Shown: positions 45,935 through 57,021 of the stretch, one piece after another
Position numbering within the stretch: position 1 is the first letter of the stretch
How the letters are laid out: every line of letters begins with the position of its first letter
Assembly (NCBI RefSeq): GCF_002796985.1
Contig: NZ_PEKX01000012.1
Coordinates: forward strand, 124,001 to 188,000
Length of the DNA: 64,000 nt
Direction of reading: 5' to 3'
Source of the DNA: Pseudomonas sp.
Lineage (GTDB): Bacteria; Pseudomonadota; Gammaproteobacteria; Pseudomonadales; Pseudomonadaceae
Made by a program: the position numbers and the translations under genes
Notes under the pieces: generated by a model
Database searches by the model: none
Seen by the model: the letters and a program-made list of their open reading frames with translations, nothing else
Told to the model about the DNA's origin: nothing

Positions 45935-45960
45935 AGAAAAAAGGGGCCCTAGGGCCCCTT
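45935..45960 (-). terminator. Terminator of clpX
   Basis: Perfect palindrome AAGGGGCCC-TA-GGGCCCCTT followed by six T on the minus strand, six bases after the clpX stop. Confidence 0.9.
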
Positions 45961-45966
45961 CTGGTT

Positions 45967-47247
45967 TCAGGCGTCAGGTGCAGCCTTGGCCGGCTGCTCG
46001 CTGTTCTCGTAGATCAGCAGCGGCTGGGAGGAGCCCTCGATGACGCTTTCGTCGATCACCACCTTGCTGACGTCGTTCTGCGAGGGGATCTCGTACATGG
46101 TATCGAGCAGGATGCCTTCGAGGATCGAACGCAGGCCACGGGCGCCGGTTTTGCGCTCGAGCGCCTTGCGAGCGACCGCCTTGAGAGCGTCCGGACGGAA
46201 CTCGAGGTCCACGCCTTCCATTTCGAAGAGCTTGGCGTACTGCTTGGTCAGCGCGTTCTTCGGCTCGGTGAGAATCTGCATCAGCGCTGCTTCGTCCAAC
46301 TCCTCAAGCGTCGCGATGATCGGCAGACGGCCGACGAATTCCGGGATCAGGCCGAATTTCACCAGATCTTCCGGCTCGACCTCACGCAGAGCATCCCCCA
46401 CCTTCTTACCAGCTTCCTGGCTGCGGACTTCGGCACTGAAGCCGATGCCGCCCTTGGTGGAACGGTTCTGGATGACCTTTTCCAGACCAGCGAACGCACC
46501 ACCACAGATGAACAGGATGTTGCGGGTGTCGACCTGCAGGAATTCCTGCTGCGGATGCTTACGGCCTCCCTGAGGCGGCACGGAAGCCACGGTGCCTTCG
46601 ATCAGTTTCAGCAGAGCCTGCTGAACGCCCTCACCAGACACATCGCGGGTAATCGATGGGTTGTCCGATTTGCGCGAGATCTTGTCGATTTCGTCGATAT
46701 AGACGATACCCATCTGGGCCTTCTCGACATCGTAGTCACACTTCTGCAGCAGCTTCTGGATGATGTTCTCGACGTCCTCGCCCACGTAGCCAGCCTCGGT
46801 GAGGGTGGTGGCATCAGCGATGGTGAAGGGAACATTGAGCAGACGCGCCAGAGTCTCGGCGAGCAGAGTCTTGCCCGAGCCAGTCGGCCCGATCAGCAGA
46901 ATGTTGCTCTTGCCCAGCTCGACGTCATCCTTGCGCTCACGCTGGTTCAGCCGCTTGTAGTGGTTGTACACCGCTACTGCCAGTGTCTTCTTGGCACGCT
47001 CCTGGCCGATCACATACTGATCGAGGATGGTGCGGATCTCTTTCGGCGCCGGAAGCTTGTGCGCACTGCTCTCCGCCTGTGCTTCCTGCACCTCCTCACG
47101 GATGATGTCGTTGCACAGGTCGACGCACTCGTCGCAGATAAAGACCGAGGGGCCGGCAATCAACTTGCGCACTTCGTGCTGGCTCTTGCCGCAGAAGGAG
47201 CAATACAGCAGCTTGCCGTTGTCCTCGCCGTTGCGGGTGTCAGTCAT
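45967..47247 (-). CDS. clpX: ATPase/unfoldase subunit ClpX
   Basis: 426 residues from [20 protein letters not shown] (ATG 47245-47247). N-terminal zinc-binding domain with Cys16, Cys19, Cys38, Cys41; AAA+ domain with GPTGSGKT (120-127), Walker [11 protein letters not shown], sensor and the [22 protein letters not shown] pore region, and IGF-like loop IGFSAEV for ClpP binding. Unfolds ssrA-tagged and other substrates for ClpP. Lies 107 bases downstream of clpP on the same strand. Confidence 0.97.
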   Translation of the reverse strand: MTDTRNGEDNGKLLYCSFCGKSQHEVRKLIAGPSVFICDECVDLCNDIIREEVQEAQAESSAHKLPAPKEIRTILDQYVIGQERAKKTLAVAVYNHYKRLNQRERKDDVELGKSNILLIGPTGSGKTLLAETLARLLNVPFTIADATTLTEAGYVGEDVENIIQKLLQKCDYDVEKAQMGIVYIDEIDKISRKSDNPSITRDVSGEGVQQALLKLIEGTVASVPPQGGRKHPQQEFLQVDTRNILFICGGAFAGLEKVIQNRSTKGGIGFSAEVRSQEAGKKVGDALREVEPEDLVKFGLIPEFVGRLPIIATLEELDEAALMQILTEPKNALTKQYAKLFEMEGVDLEFRPDALKAVARKALERKTGARGLRSILEGILLDTMYEIPSQNDVSKVVIDESVIEGSSQPLLIYENSEQPAKAAPDA

Positions 47248-47354
47248 TCGATCGTTCCAATCGGGGATATACGTGAAGGACAAGATGAAGGCATTCGCAG
47301 GCATTTTCAAGCCCGCGAGCGGCCGGATTACCGGCCGCGGTACTGCGGAGAGGC

Positions 47355-47993
47355 TTAGTTGGCAGCAGGACGCTGGGTGAAGACCTGATCGATCAGTCCG
47401 TATTTGACGGCGTCATCCCCGCTCATGAAGCGGTCACGATCGGTATCACGGGCAATGACGTCCAGCGGCTGGCCGGTGTGATGCGCCAACACCTGGTTCA
47501 GGCGTTCCTTGATGAAGAGGATTTCCTTGGCATGGATCTCGATGTCCGAGGCCTGGCCCTGGAAGCCGCCCAGCGGCTGGTGGATCATCATGCGCGAGTG
47601 CGGCAGGCAGTAACGCTTGCCAGCAGCACCGCCGGCCAGCAACAGCGCGCCCATGCTGCACGCCTGGCCAACGCAGATGGTGGATACGTCAGGCTTGATG
47701 AACTGCATGGTGTCGTAGATCGACATGCCAGCGGTCACGGAGCCACCCGGGGAATTGATGTAGAGGTGAATGTCCTTGTCCGGGTTCTCGGCCTCGAGGA
47801 ACAGCAACTGGGCCACCACGAGGTTGGCCATGTAGTCCTCGACCTGGCCGACCAGGAAGATGATCCGCTCCTTCAGCAGGCGCGAATAGATGTCGTAGGA
47901 ACGCTCACCGCGGGCGGACTGCTCCACCACCATCGGCACCAGACCACCAGCGGCCTGGATGTTCGGAACTTGCGGCATATAAGGATTGTGCAT
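47355..47993 (-). CDS. clpP: ATP-dependent Clp protease proteolytic subunit ClpP
   Basis: 212 residues. Catalytic triad Ser113 (GQACSMGA), His138 ([10 protein letters not shown]) and Asp187, each two positions later than E. coli precursor numbering. The short N-terminal propeptide-like segment ([17 protein letters not shown]) is present. Forms the double heptameric chamber that works with ClpX and ClpA. Order tig-clpP-clpX-lon-hupB-ppiD is the conserved block. Confidence 0.97.
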   Translation of the reverse strand: MHNPYMPQVPNIQAAGGLVPMVVEQSARGERSYDIYSRLLKERIIFLVGQVEDYMANLVVAQLLFLEAENPDKDIHLYINSPGGSVTAGMSIYDTMQFIKPDVSTICVGQACSMGALLLAGGAAGKRYCLPHSRMMIHQPLGGFQGQASDIEIHAKEILFIKERLNQVLAHHTGQPLDVIARDTDRDRFMSGDDAVKYGLIDQVFTQRPAAN

Positions 47994-48037
47994 GTCCGAC
48001 GATCACTCCCTAATAAAAAGTCATGTCTCTATAGCGC

Positions 48038-48063
48038 ATAAGCCAGCCCGAAGGCTGGCTTAT
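48038..48063 (-). terminator. Hairpin after tig
   Basis: ATAAGCCAGCC-CGAA-GGCTGGCTTAT, perfect arms, between tig stop and clpP start on the minus strand. It lacks a long T-run, so some read-through into clpP is likely. Confidence 0.75.
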
Positions 48064-48085
48064 GACAATCGAACAAAGCGACGAA

Positions 48086-49396
48086 TCAGGCTGCTTGCGG
48101 AGCTTCAGCAGGCTTGACCGCGTCTTCGTAGGATACCTGCTTGTCGGTCACATTGGCCTTCTGCAGGACAGTATCTACAACTTGTTCTTCCAGTACAACC
48201 GAACGGACTTCGTTCAGCTGCTGGTCATTCTTGTAGTACCAGGAAACGACTTGTTCCGGCTCCTGATAAGCCGAAGCCATCTCTTCGATCATTTCGCGAA
48301 CGCGGGCTTCGTCGGCCTTCAGTTCGTGCTGCTTGACCAACTCGGCAACGATCAGACCCAGAACGACGCGGCGCTTGGCCTGCTCTTCGAACAGCTCAGC
48401 CGGCAGCTGATCGGGCTTGATGTTGCCACCGAACTGCTGGACAGCCTGCACGCGCAGACGGTCGACTTCGTTGCTGATCAGGGCTTTCGGCACTTCAATC
48501 GGGTTGGTCTCGACCAGACCTTCCATCACCTGGTTCTTCACCTTGGATTTGATGGCCTGACGCAGCTCACGCTCCATGTTCTTGCGAACTTCGGTGCGGA
48601 AGCCTTCCAGAGTGCTTTCCTTCACGCCGAACAGAGCGAAGAACTCTTCGTTCAATTCCGGCAGCTTCGGCTCGGCGACGCTGTTGACGGTAGCGGTGAA
48701 CTCGGCGGCTTTGCCGGCCAGGTCCAGGTTCTGGTAGTCCTCGGGGAAGGTCACGTTCAGAACGCGCTCTTCACCGGCCTTGGCGCCAACCAGGCCTTCT
48801 TCGAAGCCCGGGATCATGCGGCCGGAGCCCAGCACCAGCAGGGTGCCCTTGGCGGAGCCACCAGCGAAGGCCTCGCCGTCGATCTTGCCGACGAAGTCGA
48901 TGTTTACCTGGTCGTCGTTCTGAGCGGCACGATCAACAGCTTCGAAGCGGGTGTTCTGCTTGCGCAGGATTTCCAGCATGTTGTCGAGGTCGGCGTCGGC
49001 CACATCGGCCTGCAGGCGCTCAACCTTGATGCCGTCGAAACCGGCAACCTGGAACTCAGGGAAGACTTCGAAGGTAGCGATGTACTCGAGGCCCTTCTCC
49101 TTCTCGAACACTTTCGGCTCGACGGAGGGAGCGCCAGCCGGGTTCAGCTTCTGCTCGACCACGGCTTCGTAGAAGGTTTCCTGGATCAGGTCACCGAGGG
49201 CTTCCTGACGAGCGGCGGCTTCGTAGCGCTGACGGATCACGCTCATCGGCACCTTGCCGGGACGGAAGCCAGGAACCTTGGCGCGACGAGCAGTCTGCTG
49301 CAGACGCTTGTTGACTTCGGTCTCGATGCGCTCGGCCGGCACGCCAACGGTCATGCGGCGCTCAAGAGCGGAGGTGCTTTCAACGGAAACTTGCAT
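48086..49396 (-). CDS. tig: Trigger factor
   Basis: 436 residues from [20 protein letters not shown] (ATG 49394-49396). N-terminal ribosome-binding domain with the signature GFRPGKVP, a central FKBP-type PPIase domain ([19 protein letters not shown] ... [17 protein letters not shown]), and a long helical C-terminal arm. Binds nascent chains at the ribosome exit. Start chosen because the open frame upstream adds residues unlike the family. Confidence 0.96.
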   Translation of the reverse strand: MQVSVESTSALERRMTVGVPAERIETEVNKRLQQTARRAKVPGFRPGKVPMSVIRQRYEAAARQEALGDLIQETFYEAVVEQKLNPAGAPSVEPKVFEKEKGLEYIATFEVFPEFQVAGFDGIKVERLQADVADADLDNMLEILRKQNTRFEAVDRAAQNDDQVNIDFVGKIDGEAFAGGSAKGTLLVLGSGRMIPGFEEGLVGAKAGEERVLNVTFPEDYQNLDLAGKAAEFTATVNSVAEPKLPELNEEFFALFGVKESTLEGFRTEVRKNMERELRQAIKSKVKNQVMEGLVETNPIEVPKALISNEVDRLRVQAVQQFGGNIKPDQLPAELFEEQAKRRVVLGLIVAELVKQHELKADEARVREMIEEMASAYQEPEQVVSWYYKNDQQLNEVRSVVLEEQVVDTVLQKANVTDKQVSYEDAVKPAEAPQAA

Positions 49397-49538
49397 GGAT
49401 ATTCCTCGTGGCACAGACGTAAGCCGGTCCTTCCGGCTCCCAGAATCAAGGGCAAGCATTCTAGTAGCTAGAAATGCAGAAGTCACCCTGACTGGAAGCT
49501 GCGGAAATTCACGGATGCGAGAGCTTATGGAAAGAAGA

Positions 49539-49624
49539 TGGTGCGGACGGAGAGACTCGAACTCTCACAGCTTGCGCCACCGGAACCTAAATCCGGCGTG
49601 TCTACCAATTTCACCACGTCCGCA
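49539..49624 (-). tRNA. tRNA-Leu (anticodon UAG)
   Basis: Type II tRNA of 86 bases with a variable arm and encoded CCA. Acceptor TGCGGAC / GTCCGCA, anticodon stem CCGGA-TTTAGGT-TCCGG giving UAG, T-arm GAGAGTTCGAGTCTCTC. Last of three tRNAs in one transcript. Confidence 0.95.
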
Positions 49625-49675
49625 GGGTACCGCAGAAACGAAAACGCCAGGCTCTAGGCCTGGCGCTTCGGAATA

Positions 49676-49752
49676 TGGGGTGGACGATGGGAATCGAACC
49701 CACGACACCAGGAGCCACAATCCTGTGCTCTACCAACTGAGCTACGCCCACC
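49676..49752 (-). tRNA. tRNA-His (anticodon GUG)
   Basis: 77 bases with encoded CCA. Anticodon stem CAGGA-TTGTGGC-TCCTG gives GUG; T-arm GTGGGTTCGATTCCCAT; acceptor GGTGGGC / GTCCACC. Middle tRNA of the cluster. Confidence 0.95.
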
Positions 49753-49782
49753 ATATTACATTTGCTTGTACCGAACGCCACT

Positions 49783-49859
49783 TGGCGCACCCGGCAGGAC
49801 TCGAACCTGCGACCATCCGCTTAGAAGGCGGATGCTCTATCCAGCTGAGCTACGGGCGC
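49783..49859 (-). tRNA. tRNA-Arg (anticodon UCU)
   Basis: 77 bases with encoded CCA. Acceptor GCGCCCG / CGGGTGC, anticodon stem TCCGC-CTTCTAA-GCGGA giving UCU, T-arm GCAGGTTCGAGTCCTGC. First of the three. Confidence 0.95.
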
Positions 49860-49959
49860 TTTAGTGGCGGCAACCCTTGCTAAGCAGACCCAGTGGAACC
49901 ACTGAATCGGTTGGCACCGCCTCTTTCGTGTTTCAGGCTGTGCTCGGCAAGCGGGGCGC

Positions 49960-50010
49960 ATGTTATCGATGAGGCCATACCCCGTCAACAACTTTTTTAA
50001 AAAAAGTTCA
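49960..50010 (-). promoter_or_regulatory. Stable-RNA promoter for the tRNA cluster
   Basis: Minus strand -35 TTGACG (49983-49988), exactly 17-base spacer, -10 TAACAT (49960-49965), followed by a GC-rich discriminator GCGCCCCGC. Immediately upstream is an AT tract (49989-50008, AACTTTTTT plus AAAAAAAGTT on the plus strand), placed as an UP element. Confidence 0.75.
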
Positions 50011-50120
50011 AAGAGATAAAGGAGTTACGCCAAATCAGGGGCGCCCGCCTTTGCCTTATGGAGGCAGCATGCGAAAATGCGCGCCTTCTTTTCACCCGCC
50101 TTAATGGTTATCCCCCCGAC

Positions 50121-50975
50121 ATGACTGCAAAACTGATCGACGGCAAAGCGATCGCCGCCAGCCTCCGCCAGCAGATTGGCCAACGCGTCAATGAGCGCCG
50201 CCAGCAAGGACTGCGCATCCCCGGCCTGGCTGTGATCCTGGTCGGCAGCGACCCCGCCTCTCAGGTCTATGTCGCGCACAAGCGCAAGGACTGTGAAGAG
50301 GTCGGCTTCCTCTCCCAGGCTTACGACCTCCCGGCCAGCACCACCCAGGAAGAGCTGCTGGCGCTGATCGACCGCCTGAACGCCGATCCGGCCATCGACG
50401 GCATCCTCGTCCAGCTTCCCCTCCCCGCCCACCTCGATGCTTCCCAGCTACTGGAACGCATCAGCCCGGACAAGGACGTAGACGGCTTCCACCCCTTCAA
50501 CATCGGCCGTCTGGCCCAGCGCATCCCGCTACTACGCCCGTGCACCCCGAAGGGCATCATGACCCTGCTGCAAAGCACCGGCGTCGACCTGTACGGCATG
50601 GACGCAGTCGTAGTCGGCGCATCGAACATCGTCGGCCGCCCCATGGCGCTGGAACTGCTGCTGGGCGGTTGCACCGTTACCGTGACCCACCGCTTCACCC
50701 GTGACCTGGCAGACCACGTGCGCCGCGCCGACCTGGTGGTCGTGGCCGCCGGCAAGCCGGGCCTGGTCAAGGGCGAGTGGATCAAGGAAGGCGCCATCGT
50801 CGTCGACGTGGGCATCAATCGCCAGGAGGACGGCAAGCTGGTGGGCGACGTCGAATTCGACGTCGCCGCCGAGCGCGCCAGCTGGATCACCCCGGTGCCA
50901 GGTGGCGTCGGCCCGATGACCCGCGCCTGCCTGCTGGAAAACACCCTGTACGCCGCCGAACACCTGCACACCTGA
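50121..50975 (+). CDS. folD: Methylene-tetrahydrofolate dehydrogenase / cyclohydrolase FolD
   Basis: 284 residues from [18 protein letters not shown] (ATG 50121); the open frame upstream is not FolD-like. Active-site Lys is in [11 protein letters not shown] (Lys54/Lys56), [10 protein letters not shown] is the folate motif, [17 protein letters not shown] the cofactor loop, and [10 protein letters not shown] the C-terminal signature. Interconverts 5,10-methylene- and 10-formyl-tetrahydrofolate using NADP. Divergent from the tRNA cluster. Confidence 0.96.
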   Translation: MTAKLIDGKAIAASLRQQIGQRVNERRQQGLRIPGLAVILVGSDPASQVYVAHKRKDCEEVGFLSQAYDLPASTTQEELLALIDRLNADPAIDGILVQLPLPAHLDASQLLERISPDKDVDGFHPFNIGRLAQRIPLLRPCTPKGIMTLLQSTGVDLYGMDAVVVGASNIVGRPMALELLLGGCTVTVTHRFTRDLADHVRRADLVVVAAGKPGLVKGEWIKEGAIVVDVGINRQEDGKLVGDVEFDVAAERASWITPVPGGVGPMTRACLLENTLYAAEHLHT

Positions 50976-50994
50976 CAGGTGTTCGACGAGCAAG

Positions 50995-51022
50995 AAAAAG
51001 CCCGCAGTGATGCGGGCTTTTT
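50995..51022. terminator. Bidirectional terminator between folD and cysS
   Basis: AAAAAGCCCGCA-GTGA-TGCGGGCTTTTT between convergent genes. Confidence 0.92.
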
Positions 51023-51037
51023 CGTTTCATGAAGCTG

Positions 51038-52426
51038 TTACTCGGCCAAACGCCAGGTAGTGCCACCCTTGCCGTCTTCCAGCACCACGCCCAGAGCGGT
51101 CAGCTCGTCGCGGATGCGGTCGGATTCGGCCCAGTTCTTCGCCGCGCGGGCATCCAGACGGGCCTGGATCAGCGCTTCGACCTGCGCCGCATCGACCTTG
51201 CCGGCCGCGCCCGCCTGAAGGAACTCGTCGGCATCCATCTGCAGAACGCCCAGCAAGCCGCCCAGCTCACGCACGCGCGCCGCCAGCTCTGCAGCGGCTG
51301 CAGGATCACCTTCACGCAGACGGTTGACCTCGCGGACCATCTCGAACAGCACAGCTACCGCTTCCGGCGTACCGAAGTCGTCGTCCATCGCGGCGCCGAA
51401 GCGCTCGACAAACTCCTCACCACCCGCGGCAGTCACCTGCGGCAAGCCGCGCAGCGCGGTGTAGAAACGCTCCAGCGCGCCCTTGGCCTCCTTCAGGTTG
51501 TCTTCGGAGTAGTTGATCGGGCTGCGGTAGTGGCTGGAGACCAGCAGGAAGCGCACGACTTCCGGGTGGTATTTCTCCAGCACCTCGCGGATGGTGAAGA
51601 AGTTGCCCAGGGACTTGGACATCTTCTCGCCGTCCACGCGCACCGCGCCGGCGTGCATCCAGCTGGCCGCATAGAGCTTGCCGGTGGCCGCCTCGCTCTG
51701 GGCTATCTCGTTCTCGTGGTGCGGGAACACCAGGTCCGGGCCGCCACCGTGGATGTCGAAGGTCTCGCCCAGGCAGCAGGTGGACATCACCGAGCACTCG
51801 ATGTGCCAACCCGGACGCCCGGCGCCCCACGGCGATTCCCAGCTCGGCTCGCCCGGCTTGGCGCCCTTCCAGAGCACGAAGTCCAACGGGTCTTCCTTGG
51901 ATTCGTCGACCTCGATCCGCGCACCGATGCGCAGGTCTTCGATCTTCTTGCGCGACAGCTTGCCGTAGCCGGCGAACTTGCCAACCCGGTAGTAAACGTC
52001 GCCATTGCCCGGCGCGTAGGCATAGCCCTTGTCGATCAGGGTCTGGATCATCTCGTGCATACCGGCGATGTGGCCGGTGGCGCGCGGCTCCATGTCAGGA
52101 CGCAGGACCGACAGGCGCGCCTCGTCCTCATGCATCGCGGCGATCATGCGGCCGGTCAGGTCTTCGAACGACTCACCGTTCTCCTGGGCGCGACGGATGA
52201 TCTTGTCGTCGATGTCGGTGATGTTGCGCACGTAGGTCAGGTCGTAGCCGCGATGGCGCAGCCAGCGGGCGATGACGTCGAACGCCACCATCACGCGGGC
52301 ATGGCCGATGTGGCAGAAGTCGTACACGGTCATGCCGCACACGTACATGCGCACCTGGTTGCCCAGCAGCGGCTTGAAACTGTCCTTGGTCTTGGACAGC
52401 GTGCTGTAGATCTGCAAGTCAGCCAT
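51038..52426 (-). CDS. cysS: Cysteinyl-tRNA synthetase
   Basis: 462 residues. Class I synthetase: zinc ligand Cys30 in [12 protein letters not shown] motif HIGH at 39-42, KMSKS near residue 268 ([10 protein letters not shown]), and the [13 protein letters not shown] zinc region. The small C-terminal helical domain is complete. Charges tRNA-Cys. Ends three bases... its start lies three bases downstream of the glnS stop, so the two are co-transcribed. Confidence 0.96.
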   Translation of the reverse strand: MADLQIYSTLSKTKDSFKPLLGNQVRMYVCGMTVYDFCHIGHARVMVAFDVIARWLRHRGYDLTYVRNITDIDDKIIRRAQENGESFEDLTGRMIAAMHEDEARLSVLRPDMEPRATGHIAGMHEMIQTLIDKGYAYAPGNGDVYYRVGKFAGYGKLSRKKIEDLRIGARIEVDESKEDPLDFVLWKGAKPGEPSWESPWGAGRPGWHIECSVMSTCCLGETFDIHGGGPDLVFPHHENEIAQSEAATGKLYAASWMHAGAVRVDGEKMSKSLGNFFTIREVLEKYHPEVVRFLLVSSHYRSPINYSEDNLKEAKGALERFYTALRGLPQVTAAGGEEFVERFGAAMDDDFGTPEAVAVLFEMVREVNRLREGDPAAAAELAARVRELGGLLGVLQMDADEFLQAGAAGKVDAAQVEALIQARLDARAAKNWAESDRIRDELTALGVVLEDGKGGTTWRLAE

Positions 52427-52429
52427 CCG

Positions 52430-54112
52430 TTACTGCCCCCAGGAGTCGCGCAGGGTCACAGTGCGGTTGAATACCAGGGCGTCAGCCTTGGAGTCCCTGG
52501 CATCCGCGCAGAAATAGCCCTCGCGCTCGAACTGGAAGCGATCCTCGGCAGTGGCGCTGGCCAGCGACGGCTCGGCGCGGCAACCCTTGAGCACCACCAG
52601 GGAGTCCGGGTTGATGTTGTCGAGGAAGCTGCCGCCCTCTTCGGACTTCTCCGGGTTGGCGGAGCGGAACAGGCGGTCATACAGGCGCACTTCGCACTCG
52701 ACGCTTTCGGCGGCCGGCACCCAGTGGATCACGCCCTTGACCTTGCGGCCCTCGGGGTTCTTGCCCAGGGTGTTCTCGTCATAGCTGCAGCGCAGTTCGA
52801 CGATGTTGCCGGCGGCATCCTTGATGGCTTCGTCGGCACGGATCACGTAGCTGCCGCGCAGGCGCACTTCGCCACCCGGGATCAGGCGCTTGTAGCCGGC
52901 CGGCGGGACTTCCTCGAAGTCGCTGGCATCGATGTAGATCTCGCGGCTGAACGGCAGCACGCGCACGCCCATGTCCTGCTTCGGATGGCGCGGCAGCTCG
53001 AGGTTCTCGACCTGGCCTTCCGGGTAGTTGGTGATCACCACCTTCAGCGGCTTGAGCACGCACATGGCGCGACCGGCATTGGCATCCAGGTCGTCACGGA
53101 TGGCGAACTCCAGCATGCCGATGTCCACCACGCCGCCGGCGCGGTTCACGCCGATCATGTCGCAGAAGGTGCGGATCGAAGCGGCGGTATAGCCACGGCG
53201 ACGATAGCCGGACAGTGTCGACATGCGCGGGTCGTCCCAGCCATGCACGTGGTTTTCATCGACCAGTTGCTTGAGCTTGCGCTTGCTGGTGATGGTGTAA
53301 TTCAGGTTCAGGCGCGCGAATTCGTACTGACGCGGCTGCGCCGGGACCGGCAGGTTAGCCAGGAACCACTCGTACAGCGGGCGGTGATCCTCGAACTCCA
53401 GGGTGCAGATGGAGTGGGTGATGCCCTCGATGGCGTCCGACTGGCCGTGGGTGAAGTCGTAGCTGGGGTAGATGCACCACTTGTCGCCCGTCTGGTGGTG
53501 ATGGGCGTGGCGGATTCGGTAGAGGATCGGGTCGCGCAGGTTGATGTTCGGCGAGGCCATGTCGACCTTCGCACGCAGCGAACGGGCGCCGTCCGGGAAC
53601 TCGCCGGCTTTCATGCGGGCGAACAGATCCAGGTTCTCTTCTACCGAACGGTCACGGAACGGGCTGTTCTTGCCTGGCTCGGTGAGCGATCCACGGTAGG
53701 CGCGCATTTCCTCGGCGTTCAGGTCGCAGACGAAGGCCTTGCCGGCCTTGATCAGATCAACCGCCCAAGCGTGCAACTGATCGAAATAGTTGGACGCGTA
53801 GCGCACCTGGCCAGCCCACTCGAAGCCCAGCCACTTCACATCGGCCTCGATGGCGTCGATGTATTCCTGGTCTTCCTTCGCCGGGTTGGTGTCGTCGAAG
53901 CGCAGGTGGCAGTCACCGCCGAACTCCTTGGCCAGGCCGAAGTTCAGACAGATGGACTTGGCATGGCCGATATGCAGGTAGCCGTTGGGCTCCGGCGGGA
54001 AGCGGGTGACGATCTTCTGGTGCTTGCCACTTTCCAGGTCGGCCTGAACGATCGGGCGCAGGAAATTGGCGGCAACAGTGGCTTCTTTCGTATCGGCGGT
54101 AGGCTTGCTCAT
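52430..54112 (-). CDS. glnS: Glutaminyl-tRNA synthetase
   Basis: 560 residues from [20 protein letters not shown] (ATG 54110-54112, AAGGA five bases upstream). A longer start at 54127 adds only five residues. HIGH motif YLHIGHAKS (47-50 region), the class I SKRKL variant ([11 protein letters not shown]) and the two anticodon-binding beta-barrels in the C-terminal third (from about 340). Charges tRNA-Gln directly. Precedes cysS in one operon; divergent from ppiB. Confidence 0.96.
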   Translation of the reverse strand: MSKPTADTKEATVAANFLRPIVQADLESGKHQKIVTRFPPEPNGYLHIGHAKSICLNFGLAKEFGGDCHLRFDDTNPAKEDQEYIDAIEADVKWLGFEWAGQVRYASNYFDQLHAWAVDLIKAGKAFVCDLNAEEMRAYRGSLTEPGKNSPFRDRSVEENLDLFARMKAGEFPDGARSLRAKVDMASPNINLRDPILYRIRHAHHHQTGDKWCIYPSYDFTHGQSDAIEGITHSICTLEFEDHRPLYEWFLANLPVPAQPRQYEFARLNLNYTITSKRKLKQLVDENHVHGWDDPRMSTLSGYRRRGYTAASIRTFCDMIGVNRAGGVVDIGMLEFAIRDDLDANAGRAMCVLKPLKVVITNYPEGQVENLELPRHPKQDMGVRVLPFSREIYIDASDFEEVPPAGYKRLIPGGEVRLRGSYVIRADEAIKDAAGNIVELRCSYDENTLGKNPEGRKVKGVIHWVPAAESVECEVRLYDRLFRSANPEKSEEGGSFLDNINPDSLVVLKGCRAEPSLASATAEDRFQFEREGYFCADARDSKADALVFNRTVTLRDSWGQ

Positions 54113-54233
54113 GGTGTCCTTGATCATGCTGGTGTTCGGCCAGGGTAGGCCAGCCAAACCAAAGCGCTTATCATAGCCGAAGCTGTCAACCCCCTGACAG
54201 GCCTTCGATTTTTCCAAAGAGCGGAATTCCCTG

Positions 54234-54740
54234 ATGCCTACCACCGTCAAACTGCAGACCAACTTCGGCGATATCACCCTTGAACTCTTCGACGACAAGG
54301 CGCCGGAAACCGTGGCCAACTTCAAGGAGTACGTACAGGCTGGCCATTACGACAACACCGTATTCCACCGCGTGATCAACAACTTCATGGTCCAGGGCGG
54401 CGGTTTCGAGCCGGGCATGAAGCAGAAGTCCACCCGCAAGTCGATCAAGAACGAAGCCAACAACGGCGTCGGCAACAAGATCGGCACCGTGGCCATGGCC
54501 CGCACCATGGAACCGCACTCGGCCAGCGCGCAGTTCTTCATCAACGTGGCCGACAACGATTTCCTCAACCACAGCGCGCCGACCGTGCAGGGCTGGGGCT
54601 ACTGCGTGTTCGGTGAAGTGAAGGACGGCATGGACGTGGTCAACAAGATCAAGGCCGTCGCCACCACCATGCGCTCCGGCCACCAGGACGTGCCGGCCGA
54701 CGACGTGATCATCGAGAAAGCCGAAGTCATCGGCGAGTAA
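54234..54740 (+). CDS. ppiB: Cytoplasmic peptidyl-prolyl isomerase B (cyclophilin)
   Basis: 168 residues, a bare cyclophilin fold without signal peptide: [28 protein letters not shown], the catalytic [44 protein letters not shown], and [16 protein letters not shown]. Accelerates proline isomerisation. Four bases separate it from lpxH, so they form an operon. Confidence 0.95.
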   Translation: MPTTVKLQTNFGDITLELFDDKAPETVANFKEYVQAGHYDNTVFHRVINNFMVQGGGFEPGMKQKSTRKSIKNEANNGVGNKIGTVAMARTMEPHSASAQFFINVADNDFLNHSAPTVQGWGYCVFGEVKDGMDVVNKIKAVATTMRSGHQDVPADDVIIEKAEVIGE

Positions 54741-54744
54741 ATAG

Positions 54745-55467
54745 ATGAGCGTCCTGTTCATCTCGGACCTGCATCTCGAAGAAGAACGCCCGGATATTAC
54801 CCGGGCGTTCTTGCATTTCCTCGCCACCCGCGCCCGTGCGGCGCAAGCGCTGTACATCCTCGGAGACTTCTTCGAAGCCTGGATCGGCGATGACGGCATG
54901 GACCAATTCCAGCGCTCGATCGCCCGCGCCTTGCGTGAAGTGTCCGACGGCGGCACGCGCATCTACCTGATGCACGGCAACCGCGACTTCCTGATCGGCC
55001 AGGCGTTCTGCCGCGAGGCCGGCTGCACCCTGCTGCGGGACCCCAGCCTGATCGACCTGGATGGCGAGAAAATCCTGCTGATGCACGGCGACAGCCTGTG
55101 CACCCTCGACGCGGCCTATATGAAACTGCGCCGCTGGCTGCGCAATCCGCTGACACTGTTCATCCTGCGCAACCTGCCCCTGGCCACCCGCCACAAGCTG
55201 GCGCGCAAGCTGCGCAAGGAAAGCCGCGCGCAGACGCGCATGAAGGCCAGCGACATCGTCGACGTCACCCCGGCGGAGGTGGAGCGCATCATGCGCGATA
55301 ACGGCGTGCGCATCCTGATCCACGGCCACACCCACCGCCCTGCCGTCCATGAACTGGAGATCGACGGCCGCCCCGCGCGGCGCATCGTCCTTGGCGACTG
55401 GGACAGCCAGGGTTGGGCTCTGGAAGCTGACGAACAGGGCCTGGAGCAGGCGCCCTTCCCGCTCTGA
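54745..55467 (+). CDS. lpxH: UDP-2,3-diacylglucosamine hydrolase LpxH
   Basis: 240 residues of the calcineurin-type metallophosphoesterase fold. Metal ligands in order: Asp8 and His10 (ISDLHLEEE), Asp41 ([13 protein letters not shown]), Asn79 (HGNRDF), His114 (MHGDSLC), His195 and His197 (HGHTHRP). Makes lipid X in lipid A synthesis at the inner membrane. Start at 54745 directly begins with the first strand. Confidence 0.96.
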   Translation: MSVLFISDLHLEEERPDITRAFLHFLATRARAAQALYILGDFFEAWIGDDGMDQFQRSIARALREVSDGGTRIYLMHGNRDFLIGQAFCREAGCTLLRDPSLIDLDGEKILLMHGDSLCTLDAAYMKLRRWLRNPLTLFILRNLPLATRHKLARKLRKESRAQTRMKASDIVDVTPAEVERIMRDNGVRILIHGHTHRPAVHELEIDGRPARRIVLGDWDSQGWALEADEQGLEQAPFPL

Positions 55468-55590
55468 GCATAATGGCCACCGCAATAGTGGCCATCTGAC
55501 GTTAACCCATACGCACAATAAGACGCTTCCGCTTGACCGCAACCGGCCGCCTTGAGCAGCATTGCCGGTTTGCTCAATCAAGGAAGAAAC

Positions 55591-56919
55591 ATGTTCAGCA
55601 AGGGAAACCTCATCAAGTTCGGCGCCCTGCCCCTGGCACTGGTCGCCGCCGCTTTCATTCTGTTCAACGGCGTCTTCTTCTATAACGAAGCCGGCTTCAT
55701 GACCCACGTGCGGACCATCTTCGGCGACGAGAAGATTGTCGACGACGTGGGTTACGCCACCAAATGGTTCGGCCGCGCGACTACCTGGAAGAAAGCCATC
55801 AGCGTGCAATCCGTGCTGATCATGGACGAGAACGACAACAACCCGGACAACGACGGGCTGGGCGCCACCATCGAAGCCTTCCCCATCGTCTTCCTCGGCA
55901 ACGTCGACGCCAAGGTCGAATCCTCTGCGCGCTTCCGCCTGCCCGGCGGCGACCAGTTCCTGAAGATGGCCCAGGAGTACCGCAACCCGGACAACTTCAT
56001 CCGCACCGCGCTGGTCCCGGCGATCAAGGAAACCCTGCAGGCCACCGCCTCGCTGATGACCGCCGACGACTATTACGCCGGCGCCCGCAGCGAATTCGCC
56101 GCAGAGTTCGAGAATCAGCTCAACGACGGCCTGTACCTGATCAAGCGCAAGGAAGTCCGCGGCCCGCGTGGCGCAGTCCCGCACCAGACCGCGATCCTCC
56201 AGGCCGGCACCGAGCAGGGCAGCTACGGCGACAACAACGCCAGCCAGTTCGTCACCGAGAAGGTCATCGACGCCAAGGGCATCCCGGTGCGCAAGCAGCA
56301 GCAGTTCCGCAAGTTCGGCGTGGAAGTGGTGGAGGCGCGCATCACCAACGTCGACCCGAACCCGCAGTACAAGCAGCGCATGGTCAAGGTACAGCAGGCA
56401 CTGGCCGAGTTGGCGGTAGCCCGGCAGAACCGCCTGAAGGAAGAGGAAGAGAAACTGCTGGTCACCGCCCGCGGCGAGAAGGAAGTGGAAGCCAAGCGCC
56501 AGGAAACCCTGCGCGACCAGATCGAGCGCACCACTCAGGCGGAAACCGAAAAGCAGCTCGCCGTGATCAACGCCGAGCGCGAGAAGCAGCGCGCCGAGAT
56601 CGAGAAGCAGACCGCCGAACTACTGCGCGACAAGGCTGCCGTCACCGCTCAAGCCACCAAGATCACCGCCGACGCCGACGCCTATGCCCGTGAAGCGGTG
56701 ATCAAGGCAGACGGCGCACTGCAGCCCAAGCTCGACGCGCTGATCGCCATCAACAAGGTATGGGCCGAAGCGGCCGCCCAGGCACCGGTACCCAGCGTGA
56801 TGATGGCCGGCAGCGGGACCGGCGCCAGCAGTCGCCAGGACGAGATCGGCCAACTGATGGGCGTGCTCGCCACCAAGGCCGCGCGCGACCTGGCGCTGGA
56901 TCTGAAGGTAAAGGACTGA
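55591..56919 (+). CDS. SPFH/Band 7 domain membrane protein
   Basis: 442 residues from the ATG at 55591 (AAGGAAG upstream). N-terminal membrane helix (FGALPLALVAAAFILFNGVFFY, about 10-31), an SPFH-like domain to about residue 260 (RIFGDEKIVDDVGYATKWFG, VESSARFRLPGGDQFLKMAQEYRNPDNFIRTALVPAIKET, VEARITNVDP), then a long coiled coil (about 270-385) rich in Glu/Arg/Lys/Ala. The tail is Gly/Ser-rich then helical. SPFH proteins oligomerise into cages around membrane proteases or in microdomains. It is unlike HflK/HflC in length and lacks a NfeD-type partner; function not known. Confidence 0.82.
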   Translation: MFSKGNLIKFGALPLALVAAAFILFNGVFFYNEAGFMTHVRTIFGDEKIVDDVGYATKWFGRATTWKKAISVQSVLIMDENDNNPDNDGLGATIEAFPIVFLGNVDAKVESSARFRLPGGDQFLKMAQEYRNPDNFIRTALVPAIKETLQATASLMTADDYYAGARSEFAAEFENQLNDGLYLIKRKEVRGPRGAVPHQTAILQAGTEQGSYGDNNASQFVTEKVIDAKGIPVRKQQQFRKFGVEVVEARITNVDPNPQYKQRMVKVQQALAELAVARQNRLKEEEEKLLVTARGEKEVEAKRQETLRDQIERTTQAETEKQLAVINAEREKQRAEIEKQTAELLRDKAAVTAQATKITADADAYAREAVIKADGALQPKLDALIAINKVWAEAAAQAPVPSVMMAGSGTGASSRQDEIGQLMGVLATKAARDLALDLKVKD

Positions 56920-56929
56920 CACGGGAATT

Positions 56930-57007
56930 GTAGGAGCGAGCTTGCTGGCGAACCAACCCGGCTACAGAGCGGCCGGGAACTCCGTTCGCGAGCAAGCTCG
57001 CTCCTAC
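56930..57007. repeat. REP doublet (REPIN-like)
   Basis: REP copies at 56930-56952 (one base differs: CTGGCG for CTCGCG) and inverted at 56985-57007, 32 bases apart; starts 11 bases after the SPFH gene stop. Confidence 0.9.
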
Positions 57008-57021
57008 AAAAAGCAGCCAAG

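Noticed and set aside
51029..54148. Thousand-codon open frame antisense to cysS and glnS
   Set aside because: It crosses two well-conserved genes and their junction; composition (Leu, Ala, Val, Gly, His rich) is that of an antisense shadow.
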